From the NCBI RefSeq assembly GCF_010731655.1, contig NZ_AP022619.1, positions 5,518,001 to 5,582,000 of the forward strand: DNA of 64,000 nucleotides, in the 5' to 3' direction. Of this stretch, positions 36,447 to 45,172 are shown piece after piece. Origin of the DNA: Mycobacterium paraseoulense (GTDB lineage: Bacteria > Actinomycetota > Actinomycetes > Mycobacteriales > Mycobacteriaceae). The notes under the pieces are model-generated. The model was not told the DNA's origin. It saw nothing but the letters and a program-made list of their open reading frames with translations, and searched no databases. A program made the translations under genes and the position numbers. How positions within the stretch are numbered: position 1 is the first letter of the stretch; every line of letters begins with the position of its first letter.

Positions 36447-36469
36447 CGACGCCCACCAGCACCCCGAAA

Positions 36470-36494
36470 CGGGTTCGATTTCCGGCAGCTCCAC
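36470..36494 (+). repeat. Right attachment repeat (attR-like)
   Basis: 25 bp matching the tmRNA 3' end at 24412-24436 except one C-to-T change, which breaks the T-stem, so it cannot serve the tmRNA. It is followed by CG rather than TT, and lies 23 bp past the ferredoxin stop. There is no tRNA or tmRNA body upstream. Confidence 0.85.
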
Positions 36495-36504
36495 CGAGAA
36501 ATTG

Positions 36505-36540
36505 CTGGTCAGGGCCACAGGCTCTGGCCAGTTTTCTTGT
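36505..36540 (+). terminator. Intrinsic terminator, probably the original ssrA terminator
   Basis: A 12-bp stem (CTGGTCAGGGCC / GGCTCTGGCCAG, two G-U pairs in RNA) with a 3-base loop ACA, followed by TTTTCTTGT. It lies 10 bp past the right repeat, exactly where an ssrA terminator would sit before island insertion. It now would stop the island's plus-strand operon. Confidence 0.8.
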
Positions 36541-36676
36541 CGCCGGGATGTGCTGGCTATCTTCGTGCTGAGGCCGACGGCCGTTCCGCTACTGAAAGTG
36601 GAGCGACGGCCGTGCAGCTAACGTCATCTAGGGTCTCTGTCATTGCGACGCAGGGGCTCGGCACCAAGGAGTGCTC

Positions 36677-37156
36677 ATGATCTATCGCCTTGCCATCGGG
36701 GTGCTGGCCGCTTTGGCGGTGGCGATCATCGTCCCTGCCGAGGGCCATCCCGATCCGCCGACCAAGTGTTTGACCAACACCCCCAAAGGCAAGCAGGTCT
36801 ATGTGCCCTGCGATCTGCTCAACGCCGGCGCCAATTTCCCGCCGGGGCAGCGTTGTCCTCCACCGCTCGAGCAGTACCCGAAAGACGTGGCGGACTGGTG
36901 TGGCGAAGGCCCAGGCCTTGCGACTCCCACGCCGGCGAGTCCGACGACCCCGACGAGTCCTACGACCCCGACGAGTCCGACGACCCCGACAAGTCCCGCG
37001 AGCCCGACGAGTCCTGTGAAGACGACGACTCCCACGACTCCCGCGAGCCCGACGACTCCCACGAGCCCGACGACTCCCACGAGCCCGACGACTCCGACGA
37101 GTCCTGCGAACCCGACGAGTCCGACGAGTCCGACGAGCCCGGACAGCGGATCGTGA
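36677..37156 (+). CDS. Secreted protein with C-terminal Pro-Thr-Ser repeats
   Basis: 159 residues from ATG 36677, with AAGGAG 5 bases upstream. A signal peptide (MIYRLAIGVLAALAVAIIVPAEG) is followed by a small Cys-bearing domain (PTKCLTNTPKGKQVYVPCDLL, a second pair near RCPPPLEQ and DWC), then about 75 residues of near-perfect SPTTPT repeats. The repeat DNA has a 15-bp-like period and could vary by slippage. Likely extracellular or wall-attached; function unknown. First conserved-side gene after the island. Confidence 0.75.
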   Translation: MIYRLAIGVLAALAVAIIVPAEGHPDPPTKCLTNTPKGKQVYVPCDLLNAGANFPPGQRCPPPLEQYPKDVADWCGEGPGLATPTPASPTTPTSPTTPTSPTTPTSPASPTSPVKTTTPTTPASPTTPTSPTTPTSPTTPTSPANPTSPTSPTSPDSGS

Positions 37157-37258
37157 GCATTGACGCGGTCAAGACCGGAAGGCGACAGGCTTCGGGGCTG
37201 CTAGTCCCGGCCGGCTTGTCGCATCGGCCCAGACCATTTGTCGACGATTGCGAAGTCT

Positions 37259-37690
37259 TCAGAACGGGATCGGTTGGTTGTAGATAGTCCCGGTCTGGTT
37301 CTGGACGGGGTCGGTGCAGGTGATGGTGACGTTCCAGAGCGTGCCCGTCGGGAGCTCGGGCGCGAAGTTCAACTGTTGCTGGCCGCCTTGGTTCAGCTGA
37401 AATGTCTGGTTGAGCGGGGCCATCGGCGTGCCGACGCCCTGGAGGACGTCCATGGTCCCAAAGGTCGGGGTGGCGTTGAAAACGCAGGAGCCGTACGTGC
37501 CAGGGCTCCCGTTGCCGCTGGTGTCTGTGACAGTGACCTGCAGACTCGGAAGGTTGTTCAGCGTTGCCGGTTGGAAGTGGACACCGGCGGTGTCGGCCCG
37601 GGCAGTTCCCGCACCGAAGCACAAGACGGCGGACACGGCCACGCTCAACGCCGAGAGGACCTGGTTTTTCGTCGGGCTGCAGGGGTTCAC
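37259..37690 (-). CDS. Small secreted protein of unknown function
   Basis: 143 residues from GTG 37690, preceded by AAAGGA. A signal peptide ends ALCFGAGTARA-like (VLSALSVAVSAVLCFGAGTARA) before DTAGVHFQPATL. The mature part is beta-rich with two Cys (SCVFNA and ITCTDP) that could form a disulphide, resembling an immunoglobulin-like fold. I do not recognise a family. Confidence 0.65.
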   Translation of the reverse strand: MNPCSPTKNQVLSALSVAVSAVLCFGAGTARADTAGVHFQPATLNNLPSLQVTVTDTSGNGSPGTYGSCVFNATPTFGTMDVLQGVGTPMAPLNQTFQLNQGGQQQLNFAPELPTGTLWNVTITCTDPVQNQTGTIYNQPIPF

Positions 37691-37815
37691 GTGGTGCGTC
37701 CTTTCGTGGTCGCGGTGCCCCCCGCAGTTGTCGCCCACAGAGTAATCACGGGCGACGACCTTGCCCGCGCACGCCACGCCGCACGAGCGAGAGCTTTTCC
37801 CGCATGGTGCGGCCG

Positions 37816-39291
37816 TCATGGCACCGGCCATTCGTGGGCTGGGGCACCGCTGCGCGCGTGCTCCGCATACCGCCGGGTCATCTCACGCAGCGCAACGATG
37901 CGTTGCAGCCCGTGCTCCTCGAGGTAGCGCACCGTCCGGGTCTGCCAGACAGCGCCGGTGCGGCCGCATCGAGCACGCGCTTCGATAACTCCCAGGTACC
38001 GGTCACGGTCGCTTGCGTCCACACCCCAAGCGTCGAGCCCCGCTGCCGCGGCCGGCAGCAGGACGTCACGGATGAGCTGATCGGCGGGGCGGTCGTCGCC
38101 GTGCCAGGACAGCCGCGCCGCCAGCCCGTCTCGTGCCGCGCGGTGCAGGTTCTGCTCGGCCGCCGCGATGGACATCTGAGTCCACGGGGGTGGGTCGCTG
38201 TCGACCAGCGCGCGGACCAGGCCGTAGTAGAACGCGGCGTTGGCGACCATGTCGACGGGAGTTGGCCCGCTGGGCAATACCCGGTTTTCAATGCGCAGCT
38301 GCGGGCGCCCCGCCTGGACGTCATAGACGGGACGGTTCCAGCGCCACACCGTTCCGTTGTGTAGCCGCAGCTCACGCAGGGCCGGCGCGCGTCCGGCCCC
38401 CAGGGCGGCGCCGGGATCCTCGGCTTCCAGCGTCGGAAACAGCGGCCGATACAGCCGCACGAGGTCGTCGAAGAGCTCGACGGGCCCGCTGACCCACCGG
38501 TCACCGAGCCGGACCCGCGCCGGTGCAGCGGCGCGGACCTCCCCGCGGCGGCGGGTGTCGAGCAGCTGCTCCAACAGCGTGATGCGGGTTTCTTGCCATA
38601 CCTGGCGGGCCAGCAGGTACGGCGAATTCGCGGCCACCGCGACCTGAGCCCCTGCGATCATCTGCGCGGCGTTGTAGTACGCGGCGAACCGGTCTGGTGG
38701 CACCCGCAGGTGCAGCTGCAGGCTCGTCGTGGCCGCTTCGGGAGCAACCGAGTCGGTTTTGAACTCCACCGGCTCACGTCCATCGATGACGCGCACCAGG
38801 AACGGCCTGTGGCGGGCGGCCCTCATGCGGCCGGACAGCAGCGCGTAGCGCGGGTTGTGGGAGATCCGCTCGACGGTCAACTCATCGGCGCTCAGGGTGG
38901 GCAGCATGCCGACGGCGACCAGTCGCACACCGAGCCGCTCGATCCGTGCCCGGCACGCATCGAGCACTTCGGCGAGCTCGCGCTCGCTGTCACGCAGCAC
39001 CTGCCCGTGCAGCAGCCGTGGAGCGAGGTTCAGCTCGACGTTGAACTGGCCGAGCTCGTGTTGCATGTCCGCTCGGCCCAGCCGGGCAAGGACGGCGTCA
39101 TTGATCAGCCGTGGCCGGCCCAACGGATCTACGAGATCGAGCTCGACCTCCATACCGATGGTGTCCTCATGACCGCCGAACCAGCCGCCGTCGACCATGC
39201 GCTGCATCGCGACAACGCACAGCTCGAGCCTGCGGCGCACCTCGTCGTCATGGCCGACAACCAAGGCGGAAGGGTCGATGCGGTCACCCAC
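37816..39291 (-). CDS. Glutamate-cysteine ligase family (GCS2/YbdK-like) protein
   Basis: 491 residues. IGMEVELDLVD near residue 45, HELGQFNVELNLAP near 78 and HNPRYALLSGRM near 145 match carboxylate-amine ligases of the GCS2 family. Mycobacteria use EgtA for gamma-glutamylcysteine in ergothioneine synthesis, but no egt genes surround this copy, so it may make another gamma-glutamyl compound. It stands alone between secreted-protein genes. Confidence 0.8.
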   Translation of the reverse strand: MGDRIDPSALVVGHDDEVRRRLELCVVAMQRMVDGGWFGGHEDTIGMEVELDLVDPLGRPRLINDAVLARLGRADMQHELGQFNVELNLAPRLLHGQVLRDSERELAEVLDACRARIERLGVRLVAVGMLPTLSADELTVERISHNPRYALLSGRMRAARHRPFLVRVIDGREPVEFKTDSVAPEAATTSLQLHLRVPPDRFAAYYNAAQMIAGAQVAVAANSPYLLARQVWQETRITLLEQLLDTRRRGEVRAAAPARVRLGDRWVSGPVELFDDLVRLYRPLFPTLEAEDPGAALGAGRAPALRELRLHNGTVWRWNRPVYDVQAGRPQLRIENRVLPSGPTPVDMVANAAFYYGLVRALVDSDPPPWTQMSIAAAEQNLHRAARDGLAARLSWHGDDRPADQLIRDVLLPAAAAGLDAWGVDASDRDRYLGVIEARARCGRTGAVWQTRTVRYLEEHGLQRIVALREMTRRYAEHARSGAPAHEWPVP

Positions 39292-39374
39292 GGCGCACCT
39301 CCCGCGGCATAGCTGGACGTGGACCCGCTCAGCGGAGGCCCACTTGGGAATCTAGGCGCATGAGACGGGTCGAG

Positions 39375-39414
39375 CGACGCTTCAGCGTCGGAAGGCGGCT
39401 CCTCTCGAGCCGCC
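39375..39414 (-). terminator. Tandem GC-rich hairpins
   Basis: Two hairpins in series: CGACGC-TTCA-GCGTCG (39375-39390) and GGCGGCTC-5-GAGCCGCC (39394-39414), 16 bp beyond the minus-strand amidase stop and before the ligase start. There is no T-run, as is common for mycobacterial terminators. Confidence 0.55.
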
Positions 39415-39430
39415 GCCCCTGGGCGGGTTC

Positions 39431-40189
39431 TCAGTTGCCTGCCTCGATTGCCGCGACGCGGGCGGCCGCGTCGGATCCGCAGAAGCGCTGGAGGTCCACC
39501 CCGCCCGCGGCGAGCAAGTCGTCGATCCGGCGTTTCAGGTCACCCGAGGAAAGGTGGGCATACAGGTTCGCACCCGGGCAAGACGTCTGGGCTAGGTCGC
39601 GATGGCCCGCCAGTGTGGCGGTCGCGACCCGAAAGGTCTGGGCGGCCCATGCAAACGCCCGCGCTGCCCCCTGAAGCTGGGCCTCCGACACGGCCTCCTG
39701 GTCGAAGTCTCCTTCGCAGAGGACTAGGAAATGACCCGTTGTGTCGTAGTCCGTCGCGGTGTCGCCCGCGATTTCGGTGCTCCGGAGTTCGTAGATGTTG
39801 CCATTGCGGTCGACGCCGACGTGATAGGCGATGTCGATCCACCCGTGCTGATCCTGGTGGTACCGCTGATCCTGTCGGAGGTGGCCCGGCGCATATCGGT
39901 TGTCACCGAGGACGACGGCCTCGTGGTGGAGCGTCATCCGAGTGATGGTGTGGCGCTTCCCACCGGAGCGGGCGGGCCGCGCGCCCCAGGCATCTCGGCA
40001 TAGCAACAATGCCGAAGTGGTTGCCGTCAAGCTGGCGCGGGTCGTCGACGTCGCGGAAGGAGACGTCGAGCACCCACCGATCATGGACGCCACACCCATG
40101 CTGCCGGCCACCCCTAACAGCCGGCGACGACTGACAACGGCCGGCGGTTGATGGGGCCGGCCGGGCGCGGGCTCGCACACCGTCCTCAC
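39431..40189 (-). CDS. PGRP-like N-acetylmuramoyl-L-alanine amidase, exported
   Basis: 252 residues from GTG 40189. A Tat-type start (SRRRLLGVAG, 20-29) leads to a lipobox SMIGGC with Cys 40. The amidase_2 fold has zinc ligands in TLHHEAV (about 92) and AGHRDLAQTSCPG (about 200) and the sequence DIAYHVGVDRNGNIYELR. It should cut the lactyl-peptide bond of peptidoglycan outside the membrane. Confidence 0.87.
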   Translation of the reverse strand: MRTVCEPAPGRPHQPPAVVSRRRLLGVAGSMGVASMIGGCSTSPSATSTTRASLTATTSALLLCRDAWGARPARSGGKRHTITRMTLHHEAVVLGDNRYAPGHLRQDQRYHQDQHGWIDIAYHVGVDRNGNIYELRSTEIAGDTATDYDTTGHFLVLCEGDFDQEAVSEAQLQGAARAFAWAAQTFRVATATLAGHRDLAQTSCPGANLYAHLSSGDLKRRIDDLLAAGGVDLQRFCGSDAAARVAAIEAGN

Positions 40190-40278
40190 GATACGGGCGT
40201 GATCCGGGAGCGAGGGGTGCGTTTCGTTGTCCCGCCTTGACGCCGCCCTGATCCGAAAACAAAATCGCAGTCAACGAG

Positions 40279-41829
40279 ATGAGCCCCACGATGAATCGAC
40301 CGGCCGCCGCAGGTTTCCGCGATGCCATGCGAACCGCCATCGCCGCCGGGACTGCCTTCCTCGCACTGACCGCGGCCTGCTCGCGTGGCGACACGGGACG
40401 CCCGGCGCCGGGTACAAGCACACAGGTTCCCAGACCCGACGTCGCGACAGTCGTCAAACCGCCCGACCCGGCCCCCGCAATCGATTTCGCACCAGTCTCC
40501 AAGCTGATCAACCAGGCGATCGCGGCAAACAAGCTGCCGGGCGCTGTGGTTGAGGTCGGGCACGGCGGCCACGTCGTCTTCCACCAGGCCTATGGCTCCC
40601 GCAAGCTTGCGGGCGAACCCGGACTGGACGGGTCGCCGGCACCCGCGGAGCCGATGACCGAGGACACGCTCTTCGATTTGGCTTCGTTGACGAAGAGCCT
40701 CGCGACGGCCACTGCCGTCATGCAGCTCTACGAGCAGGGCAAGGTCGGGTTCGACGATCCCGTGCAGCGGTACTTGCCCGACTTCAACACCACCAACGAT
40801 CCGCACCGCGCGCGGGTGTCCGTTCGCATGCTCCTCACCCATACGTCCGGTGAAACGGGCGACGTCAACCTGGGGGACCCCTGGGGACTGGACAAACCCG
40901 ACAAAAGAGAGGGCATTCAGCGCGCGCTCACCACGCCGCTGGAGTCGACGCCCGGTGGCGGCTTCCGGTACTCGGACATCAACTTCATCCTGCTTGGCGC
41001 GCTGGTCGAAAAGATCACCGGTGAGGACTTGGACGTCTACGTTCAGCGACACGTCTTCGAGCCGCTTGGCATGGCAGACACCCGCTACCTTCCCCTGGCC
41101 AAAGCATGCGGTCCGCACACAATAATCGGAGCCGCGGTCGCCTGGTCTCCCGCGCAGCATGACGGGCCGACGGGCGCCTGTCCCGCGGGTACGTGGAGCA
41201 CCGGTCTTTTGCCGCGCATCGCGCCGACGGCACGTGACGAAGATTGCCGGGCCGATCCGGGCAGGAATCCCGATCTCGATCATCTGCTCCGGGGCACCGT
41301 GCAGGATACGACGGCGCGGCGCATGGGTGGGGTGGCCGGACATGCCGGCGTGTTCTCGACGGCCCACGATGTCGGCGTCTTCGCGCAGGCACTGCTTGAC
41401 CGGCTCGCGGGCAGGCCGAGCGAATTCCCCTTGGCGCAAACAACTCTCGAGTTGATGACGACTCCGCAGCAGCCCGGACATTCGCCCGATCAACTCCAGG
41501 CGGCCAACGATGCCGCCCGGGCGGCCCTCGCGAAGAGGCCGAACAAAGCCGATCCGCTGCTCGCGCCGCGCTATCCGGCGATCGCGGGGCAGAACCTGCG
41601 CGGCTTTGGCTGGGATATCGACACGGGCCAGTCCACGGCGCGGGGTGCGGTCTTCCCGATCGGCAGCTTCGGCCACACCGGCTTCACCGGAACCTCGGTG
41701 TGGATAGACCCACGCTCCGATACCTACATCGTCTTGCTCGCGAACTCGATTCACACGCGCGGCAGTCCACCGATGTCGGATCTGCGTGGCGAGGTCGCCA
41801 CGGCGACCGCGCAGGCCCTTGGCCTTTAG
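40279..41829 (+). CDS. Serine beta-lactamase-fold lipoprotein (class C / esterase type)
   Basis: 516 residues. A signal peptide ends at lipobox LTAAC (Cys 34). Catalytic SLTK (Ser 136, Lys 139) lies in TLFDLASLTKSLAT, the second motif is YSDIN (about 235), and FGHTGFTGT near the end replaces the KTG motif with HTG, as in esterase or peptidase members. It could be a penicillin-binding-like hydrolase or lipase at the outer membrane face. It converges with the M15 peptidase gene, sharing four bases. Confidence 0.87.
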   Translation: MSPTMNRPAAAGFRDAMRTAIAAGTAFLALTAACSRGDTGRPAPGTSTQVPRPDVATVVKPPDPAPAIDFAPVSKLINQAIAANKLPGAVVEVGHGGHVVFHQAYGSRKLAGEPGLDGSPAPAEPMTEDTLFDLASLTKSLATATAVMQLYEQGKVGFDDPVQRYLPDFNTTNDPHRARVSVRMLLTHTSGETGDVNLGDPWGLDKPDKREGIQRALTTPLESTPGGGFRYSDINFILLGALVEKITGEDLDVYVQRHVFEPLGMADTRYLPLAKACGPHTIIGAAVAWSPAQHDGPTGACPAGTWSTGLLPRIAPTARDEDCRADPGRNPDLDHLLRGTVQDTTARRMGGVAGHAGVFSTAHDVGVFAQALLDRLAGRPSEFPLAQTTLELMTTPQQPGHSPDQLQAANDAARAALAKRPNKADPLLAPRYPAIAGQNLRGFGWDIDTGQSTARGAVFPIGSFGHTGFTGTSVWIDPRSDTYIVLLANSIHTRGSPPMSDLRGEVATATAQALGL

Positions 41830-42590
41830 GGCCGCTCGAAGTGTTGGTAGTCGAGGGGAGCCGTCCACTCGCCACCCCAGCGCCAGCCACGATCCGTGAA
41901 GACTCGGACCGCCGGGTCGCCGACGTGCAAGAGCCCCGGGTCGGTGCGGTTGCGGTCCAGGAAGGCCGCCGCGTTCCGTGGTTCGAAATAGCCGCTGGCG
42001 TAGAGGCACGGGTTGACACGCGGGTTGAGATCGATCGCCCGGCCGTAGGCGTGCGGAGACCAGTCGTCGGTTCCCGGGATGCGCCGGCAGTTGAACGCCG
42101 AAGTGTTGTTGTCCTCCATGGACAATTCATCATCGGCGCCCGGGTAGTGGTCGACCGTGCCGATCTTCTCGACGGGATAGCGCAGTCGGTACAGCTGGTC
42201 GAAGATCGCGACGACCTCCGGCACCAAGTCTTCATCCACGATCAGTTCACCGCGATGCGTTTGGCCGTCGAAACCGATGTGGTCGACGTCGACCCGTCGC
42301 AGCCGCCCTGCCTCGACTGGGCACCCCGGCCGCCAGCTCTCCCCGAGCTCGGCGGCGGTGACGGGCGCCACGGTGCCACCGGCGGGTGCATTCGGCGCAG
42401 GGGCCGACGTCGCGGCGGTCGGCGGCGCTGGTGTGGCGGACCGCGCCGGTGTCGCCGCAGGAGGTGGCTGCGCAGCGGTGCACTGCACCAGCACGAGACA
42501 TGCTGCGAGCATTCCCGCCACCGCGGCACCCCGCCGCTTGACGGGCATCAACGGGGATGAGTCCTCACCGCTTGCTTCTTCCATCCGCAC
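41826..42590 (-). CDS. M15 family peptidase lipoprotein
   Basis: 254 residues. A lipobox LVLVQC (Cys 37) is followed by a Pro/Ala linker, then the D-Ala-D-Ala carboxypeptidase fold: SPHAYGRAIDLNP (zinc His and Asp, about 179) and DYQHFERP (zinc His, near the end). It probably trims peptidoglycan stem peptides. Paired convergently with a beta-lactamase-fold lipoprotein, so both flank a common wall function. Confidence 0.85.
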   Translation of the reverse strand: MRMEEASGEDSSPLMPVKRRGAAVAGMLAACLVLVQCTAAQPPPAATPARSATPAPPTAATSAPAPNAPAGGTVAPVTAAELGESWRPGCPVEAGRLRRVDVDHIGFDGQTHRGELIVDEDLVPEVVAIFDQLYRLRYPVEKIGTVDHYPGADDELSMEDNNTSAFNCRRIPGTDDWSPHAYGRAIDLNPRVNPCLYASGYFEPRNAAAFLDRNRTDPGLLHVGDPAVRVFTDRGWRWGGEWTAPLDYQHFERP

Positions 42591-42718
42591 AAGGCCGCCG
42601 CGATAAGCGGTTTGGCCAGACAGCCCGGTGCAACGCTACCCGGTTCGCCCGATGCCTGTTCCGATCACGCGGATTGTGATCCTTTTGCGCAAGTGGCGTC
42701 GCCGCATACCTTCCCGGG

Positions 42719-44017
42719 GTGACATCGAATGTGGGCAGCATCCCGACCCAGGTACCTAGAGCCATACCCGCGACGTTCAAGCAGGCGCTCTTCGTCGCAG
42801 TGACAGCCGGGCTCGGCTACGGCTTCGACTCGTACGCGGTAAACATCTACGGGTTGGTGCTGCCGGACATCAAGAAGACGTTGCACATCACCGACGCTGA
42901 GGCCGGGTACATCGGCTCGATCTTCCTGTTGGGCTACACAATTGGCACCATCGGCTTCGGATACGCCGCCGACCGGTGGGGCCGCAAAGCCACGCTCGGA
43001 GCGTCGATCCTGCTCTACGGCATCACCACGTCGTTGGCCGGGCTCACCGCGAATCTGGCCGCCTTCACCGGACTTCGCTTCCTCACCGGTGTCGGCGGCG
43101 CCGGTGAACTGGCCGTCGGTGCGCCCTACACCGCCGAAGTCTGGCCTGCGAAGACGCGCGCGCTCGGAGTCGGCGGGGTGATCTTCTCCTTCTTCTCGCT
43201 GGGCTATGTCCTCGCGGCCGCCGTCGCGCTGGCCCTGGTCCCGCGCTTCGGCTGGCAATCCGCCTTCGTCGTGGCGATCGTCCCGGCCGTCGTCCTATTC
43301 CTCGTCAGGCGGGGTATCGCCGAGTCGCACCGGTACACCGATGTGCAGACCAGGGTCGACAACGGGGCCGCCAGGCCACGACTTTGGCAACTTCCCGGCG
43401 TACGTCGGCGACTCATCTCCGGCTGGCTCATCTACACCGCCAACGCGGTTGGCTACTGGGGCGTAACCGTCTTTCTGACGACGTACATCGTCAAGAGGTT
43501 CCACGCATCCTCGATCGACGCGATCCGCTATGCCCTGGTGTTCTTCCTGCTTCAGGTCCTCTTCGTCTACGTGGGAACCGCGCTCGCCGATTGGGTGGGC
43601 CGGCGCCCTTCGGCGATCCTCGCCGGAGTGATCGAGTTGATCTCAACGATCCTGGCCGCCACCTCCCACTCGTTGGACAGATATCTGATCTTTGGTGCGA
43701 TCGCCATCGCCACCCTCGGCTGGCTTTGGGGCGTCGGTGACACCTACGTCTCAGAGCTCTTCCCAACCGTGTTGCGCGGCACCGGTTTCGGCATCGCTGT
43801 TGGCGGCGGCCGGGTGGTCTCCATCGCGGCCCCGGCCGTGGTCGGTTGGGGCATTACGCAATACGGGCTCGAGACACCGTATCTGGCGCTCGCCGGTCTC
43901 TGGGTGCTAACGCTGGTCGGCTACTCGATGGGACCGGAGACGAAAGGCAAGGAACTCGAACACCTGGCTGACGAGGCCCTCACAGAAGACCTCGTGCCGG
44001 TCGGGCCGAAGAAATGA
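42719..44017 (+). CDS. MFS transporter
   Basis: 432 residues from GTG 42719, with twelve predicted helices. The loop 2-3 motif GYAADRWGRKATLG and loop 8-9 ADWVGRRPSAI are typical of the sugar/aromatic-acid symporter families. The helix-1 start TAGLGYGFDSYAVNIYGLVLPDI resembles AAHS-type proton symporters. No adjacent catabolic genes show the substrate. Confidence 0.87.
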   Translation: MTSNVGSIPTQVPRAIPATFKQALFVAVTAGLGYGFDSYAVNIYGLVLPDIKKTLHITDAEAGYIGSIFLLGYTIGTIGFGYAADRWGRKATLGASILLYGITTSLAGLTANLAAFTGLRFLTGVGGAGELAVGAPYTAEVWPAKTRALGVGGVIFSFFSLGYVLAAAVALALVPRFGWQSAFVVAIVPAVVLFLVRRGIAESHRYTDVQTRVDNGAARPRLWQLPGVRRRLISGWLIYTANAVGYWGVTVFLTTYIVKRFHASSIDAIRYALVFFLLQVLFVYVGTALADWVGRRPSAILAGVIELISTILAATSHSLDRYLIFGAIAIATLGWLWGVGDTYVSELFPTVLRGTGFGIAVGGGRVVSIAAPAVVGWGITQYGLETPYLALAGLWVLTLVGYSMGPETKGKELEHLADEALTEDLVPVGPKK

Positions 44018-44070
44018 GCGAGCGATGACGTCCGGGATCGTCCGCGGCACATGCCAACCCACGGCCACCG

Positions 44071-44970
44071 TCAGGGCTGGCGCGCCACGATCACCGGGGC
44101 CTTGGCCCTGTTGACCACCGCCGCCCCGACCGATCCCAGCAACCTGCCCCTGAACCGGCCGCAGCCGTGGCTGCCGACCACGATCAATTGCGCCCGTTCG
44201 GACGCCTTGATCAGCCAACGTGCCGGATCACCGATTTCGATCCGGCGGTCGATCCCCACCTGGGGATAGCGTTCGTGCCAACCGGCCAGCCGTTCAGCCA
44301 GCGTCTCCTCCTCCTCGGATAGCTGAGCGTCCCATTTCGAGTCTTGGAACAACGCCTTGGAGCCGGAAACCCGCGGATCGGTCCAGGCGTGCAAAGCCAT
44401 CAGCCCGACACCGCGTCGGGAGGCTTCCTCAAATGCGATGGCGGTGGCCGCTTCCGATGCCGGTGAGCCGTCGATGCCGACCAGGACCGGCGCCCGCGCG
44501 CCAGTGCCGGTCATGGCTTTGTCGTCGTGGATTACGGCAACCGCGCAATGCGCGTGGTAGACCAAGTTCGAACTCACCGAGCCCAGGAAGCCGCCGGCCA
44601 AGGCGCCGCCGTGTCCCCGGTAGCCGGTCACGACCATCTCCGCCGCTCGGGAGAGGCCGACGAGTGTCGGGATGGTCGCCGAGTGCAGCACCTTGCCATC
44701 GATCCGCACCGGATCGCAGGCACCGGTGTCCTGCGCGGCGACCTTGATCGCCGACGCGATGACATCGCGAGCCCGCTGTTCCTGCCATTGGCTGAAGCCG
44801 GCCGGCGCGGCGACCTCGAACCACTGCGGCAAGAAGGCGTCGACGACATGGACGAGGGCCAGCGGCGCCTTCCGCAGCGCCGCATCGCGGGCCGCCCACC
44901 GGACGGCGCCCAGAGCCGCGGCCGAGCCATCAACGCCTACCAAGATCGCGCCACGTGGTGGTTGCCACAT
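44071..44970 (-). CDS. Tandem universal stress protein
   Basis: 299 residues from ATG 44970 (MWQPPRGAILVGVDGSAAAL). Two Usp domains are present: domain 1 to about 145 (TGYRGHGGALAGGFLGSVSSNLVYHA) and domain 2 from 157 (APVLVGIDGSPASEAA to VVGSHGCGRFRGRLLGSVGAAVVNRA). Both retain the G-2x-G-9x-GS nucleotide-binding pattern. Mycobacterial tandem Usps bind ATP or cAMP, and many are in the DosR regulon; a weak DosR-like match lies about 90 bp upstream. Confidence 0.92.
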   Translation of the reverse strand: MWQPPRGAILVGVDGSAAALGAVRWAARDAALRKAPLALVHVVDAFLPQWFEVAAPAGFSQWQEQRARDVIASAIKVAAQDTGACDPVRIDGKVLHSATIPTLVGLSRAAEMVVTGYRGHGGALAGGFLGSVSSNLVYHAHCAVAVIHDDKAMTGTGARAPVLVGIDGSPASEAATAIAFEEASRRGVGLMALHAWTDPRVSGSKALFQDSKWDAQLSEEEETLAERLAGWHERYPQVGIDRRIEIGDPARWLIKASERAQLIVVGSHGCGRFRGRLLGSVGAAVVNRAKAPVIVARQP

Positions 44971-45172
44971 TCGAAGTTCTTTTCTGATCGGCCCCGTGTA
45001 CCCACCGGCAGGATCGCCCGGGGCGGCCGTAAGTGTCAGGGCCGAAGAGATGCAAGCCGAAGGACCAAAGGCACCGAGTGGGCCGCCCGACGCATTGATA
45101 CCCTTCAACGCACGGCGCACGACGTCGGCCACTACCGACTTCCCTGGAGGAGTTCATGCGCAGGAGCGCGTC

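Larger units (their letters stand above)
24412..36494. mobile_element. 12-kb genomic island integrated at ssrA
   Basis: The segment is bounded by a 25-bp direct repeat of the tmRNA 3' end. Its outermost genes end 22 and 23 bp from the repeats, and it contains only catabolic and regulatory genes absent from the conserved mycobacterial neighbourhood. A hairpin with a T-run that suits ssrA lies just outside the right repeat, consistent with insertion between ssrA and its terminator. No integrase or excisionase ORF is visible, so the island is probably immobile now or was mobilised in trans. Confidence 0.8.

Noticed and set aside
24437..36470. Integrase or excisionase in the island
   Set aside because: Searched on both strands next to both repeats; only TetR, enzyme and ferredoxin genes are present.
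36471..36495. tRNA-like 3' end (T-loop and acceptor)
   Set aside because: No tRNA 5' half, anticodon arm or D-arm is present and the T-stem is broken; better explained as the right attachment repeat.
36931..37140. CRISPR-like short repeats
   Set aside because: The repeats are in-frame codons for a Pro-Thr region with no spacers and no cas genes.
45061..45075. DosR box before the tandem Usp gene
   Set aside because: AGGACCAAAGGCACC matches the consensus at only about 12 of 20 positions, too weak to call.
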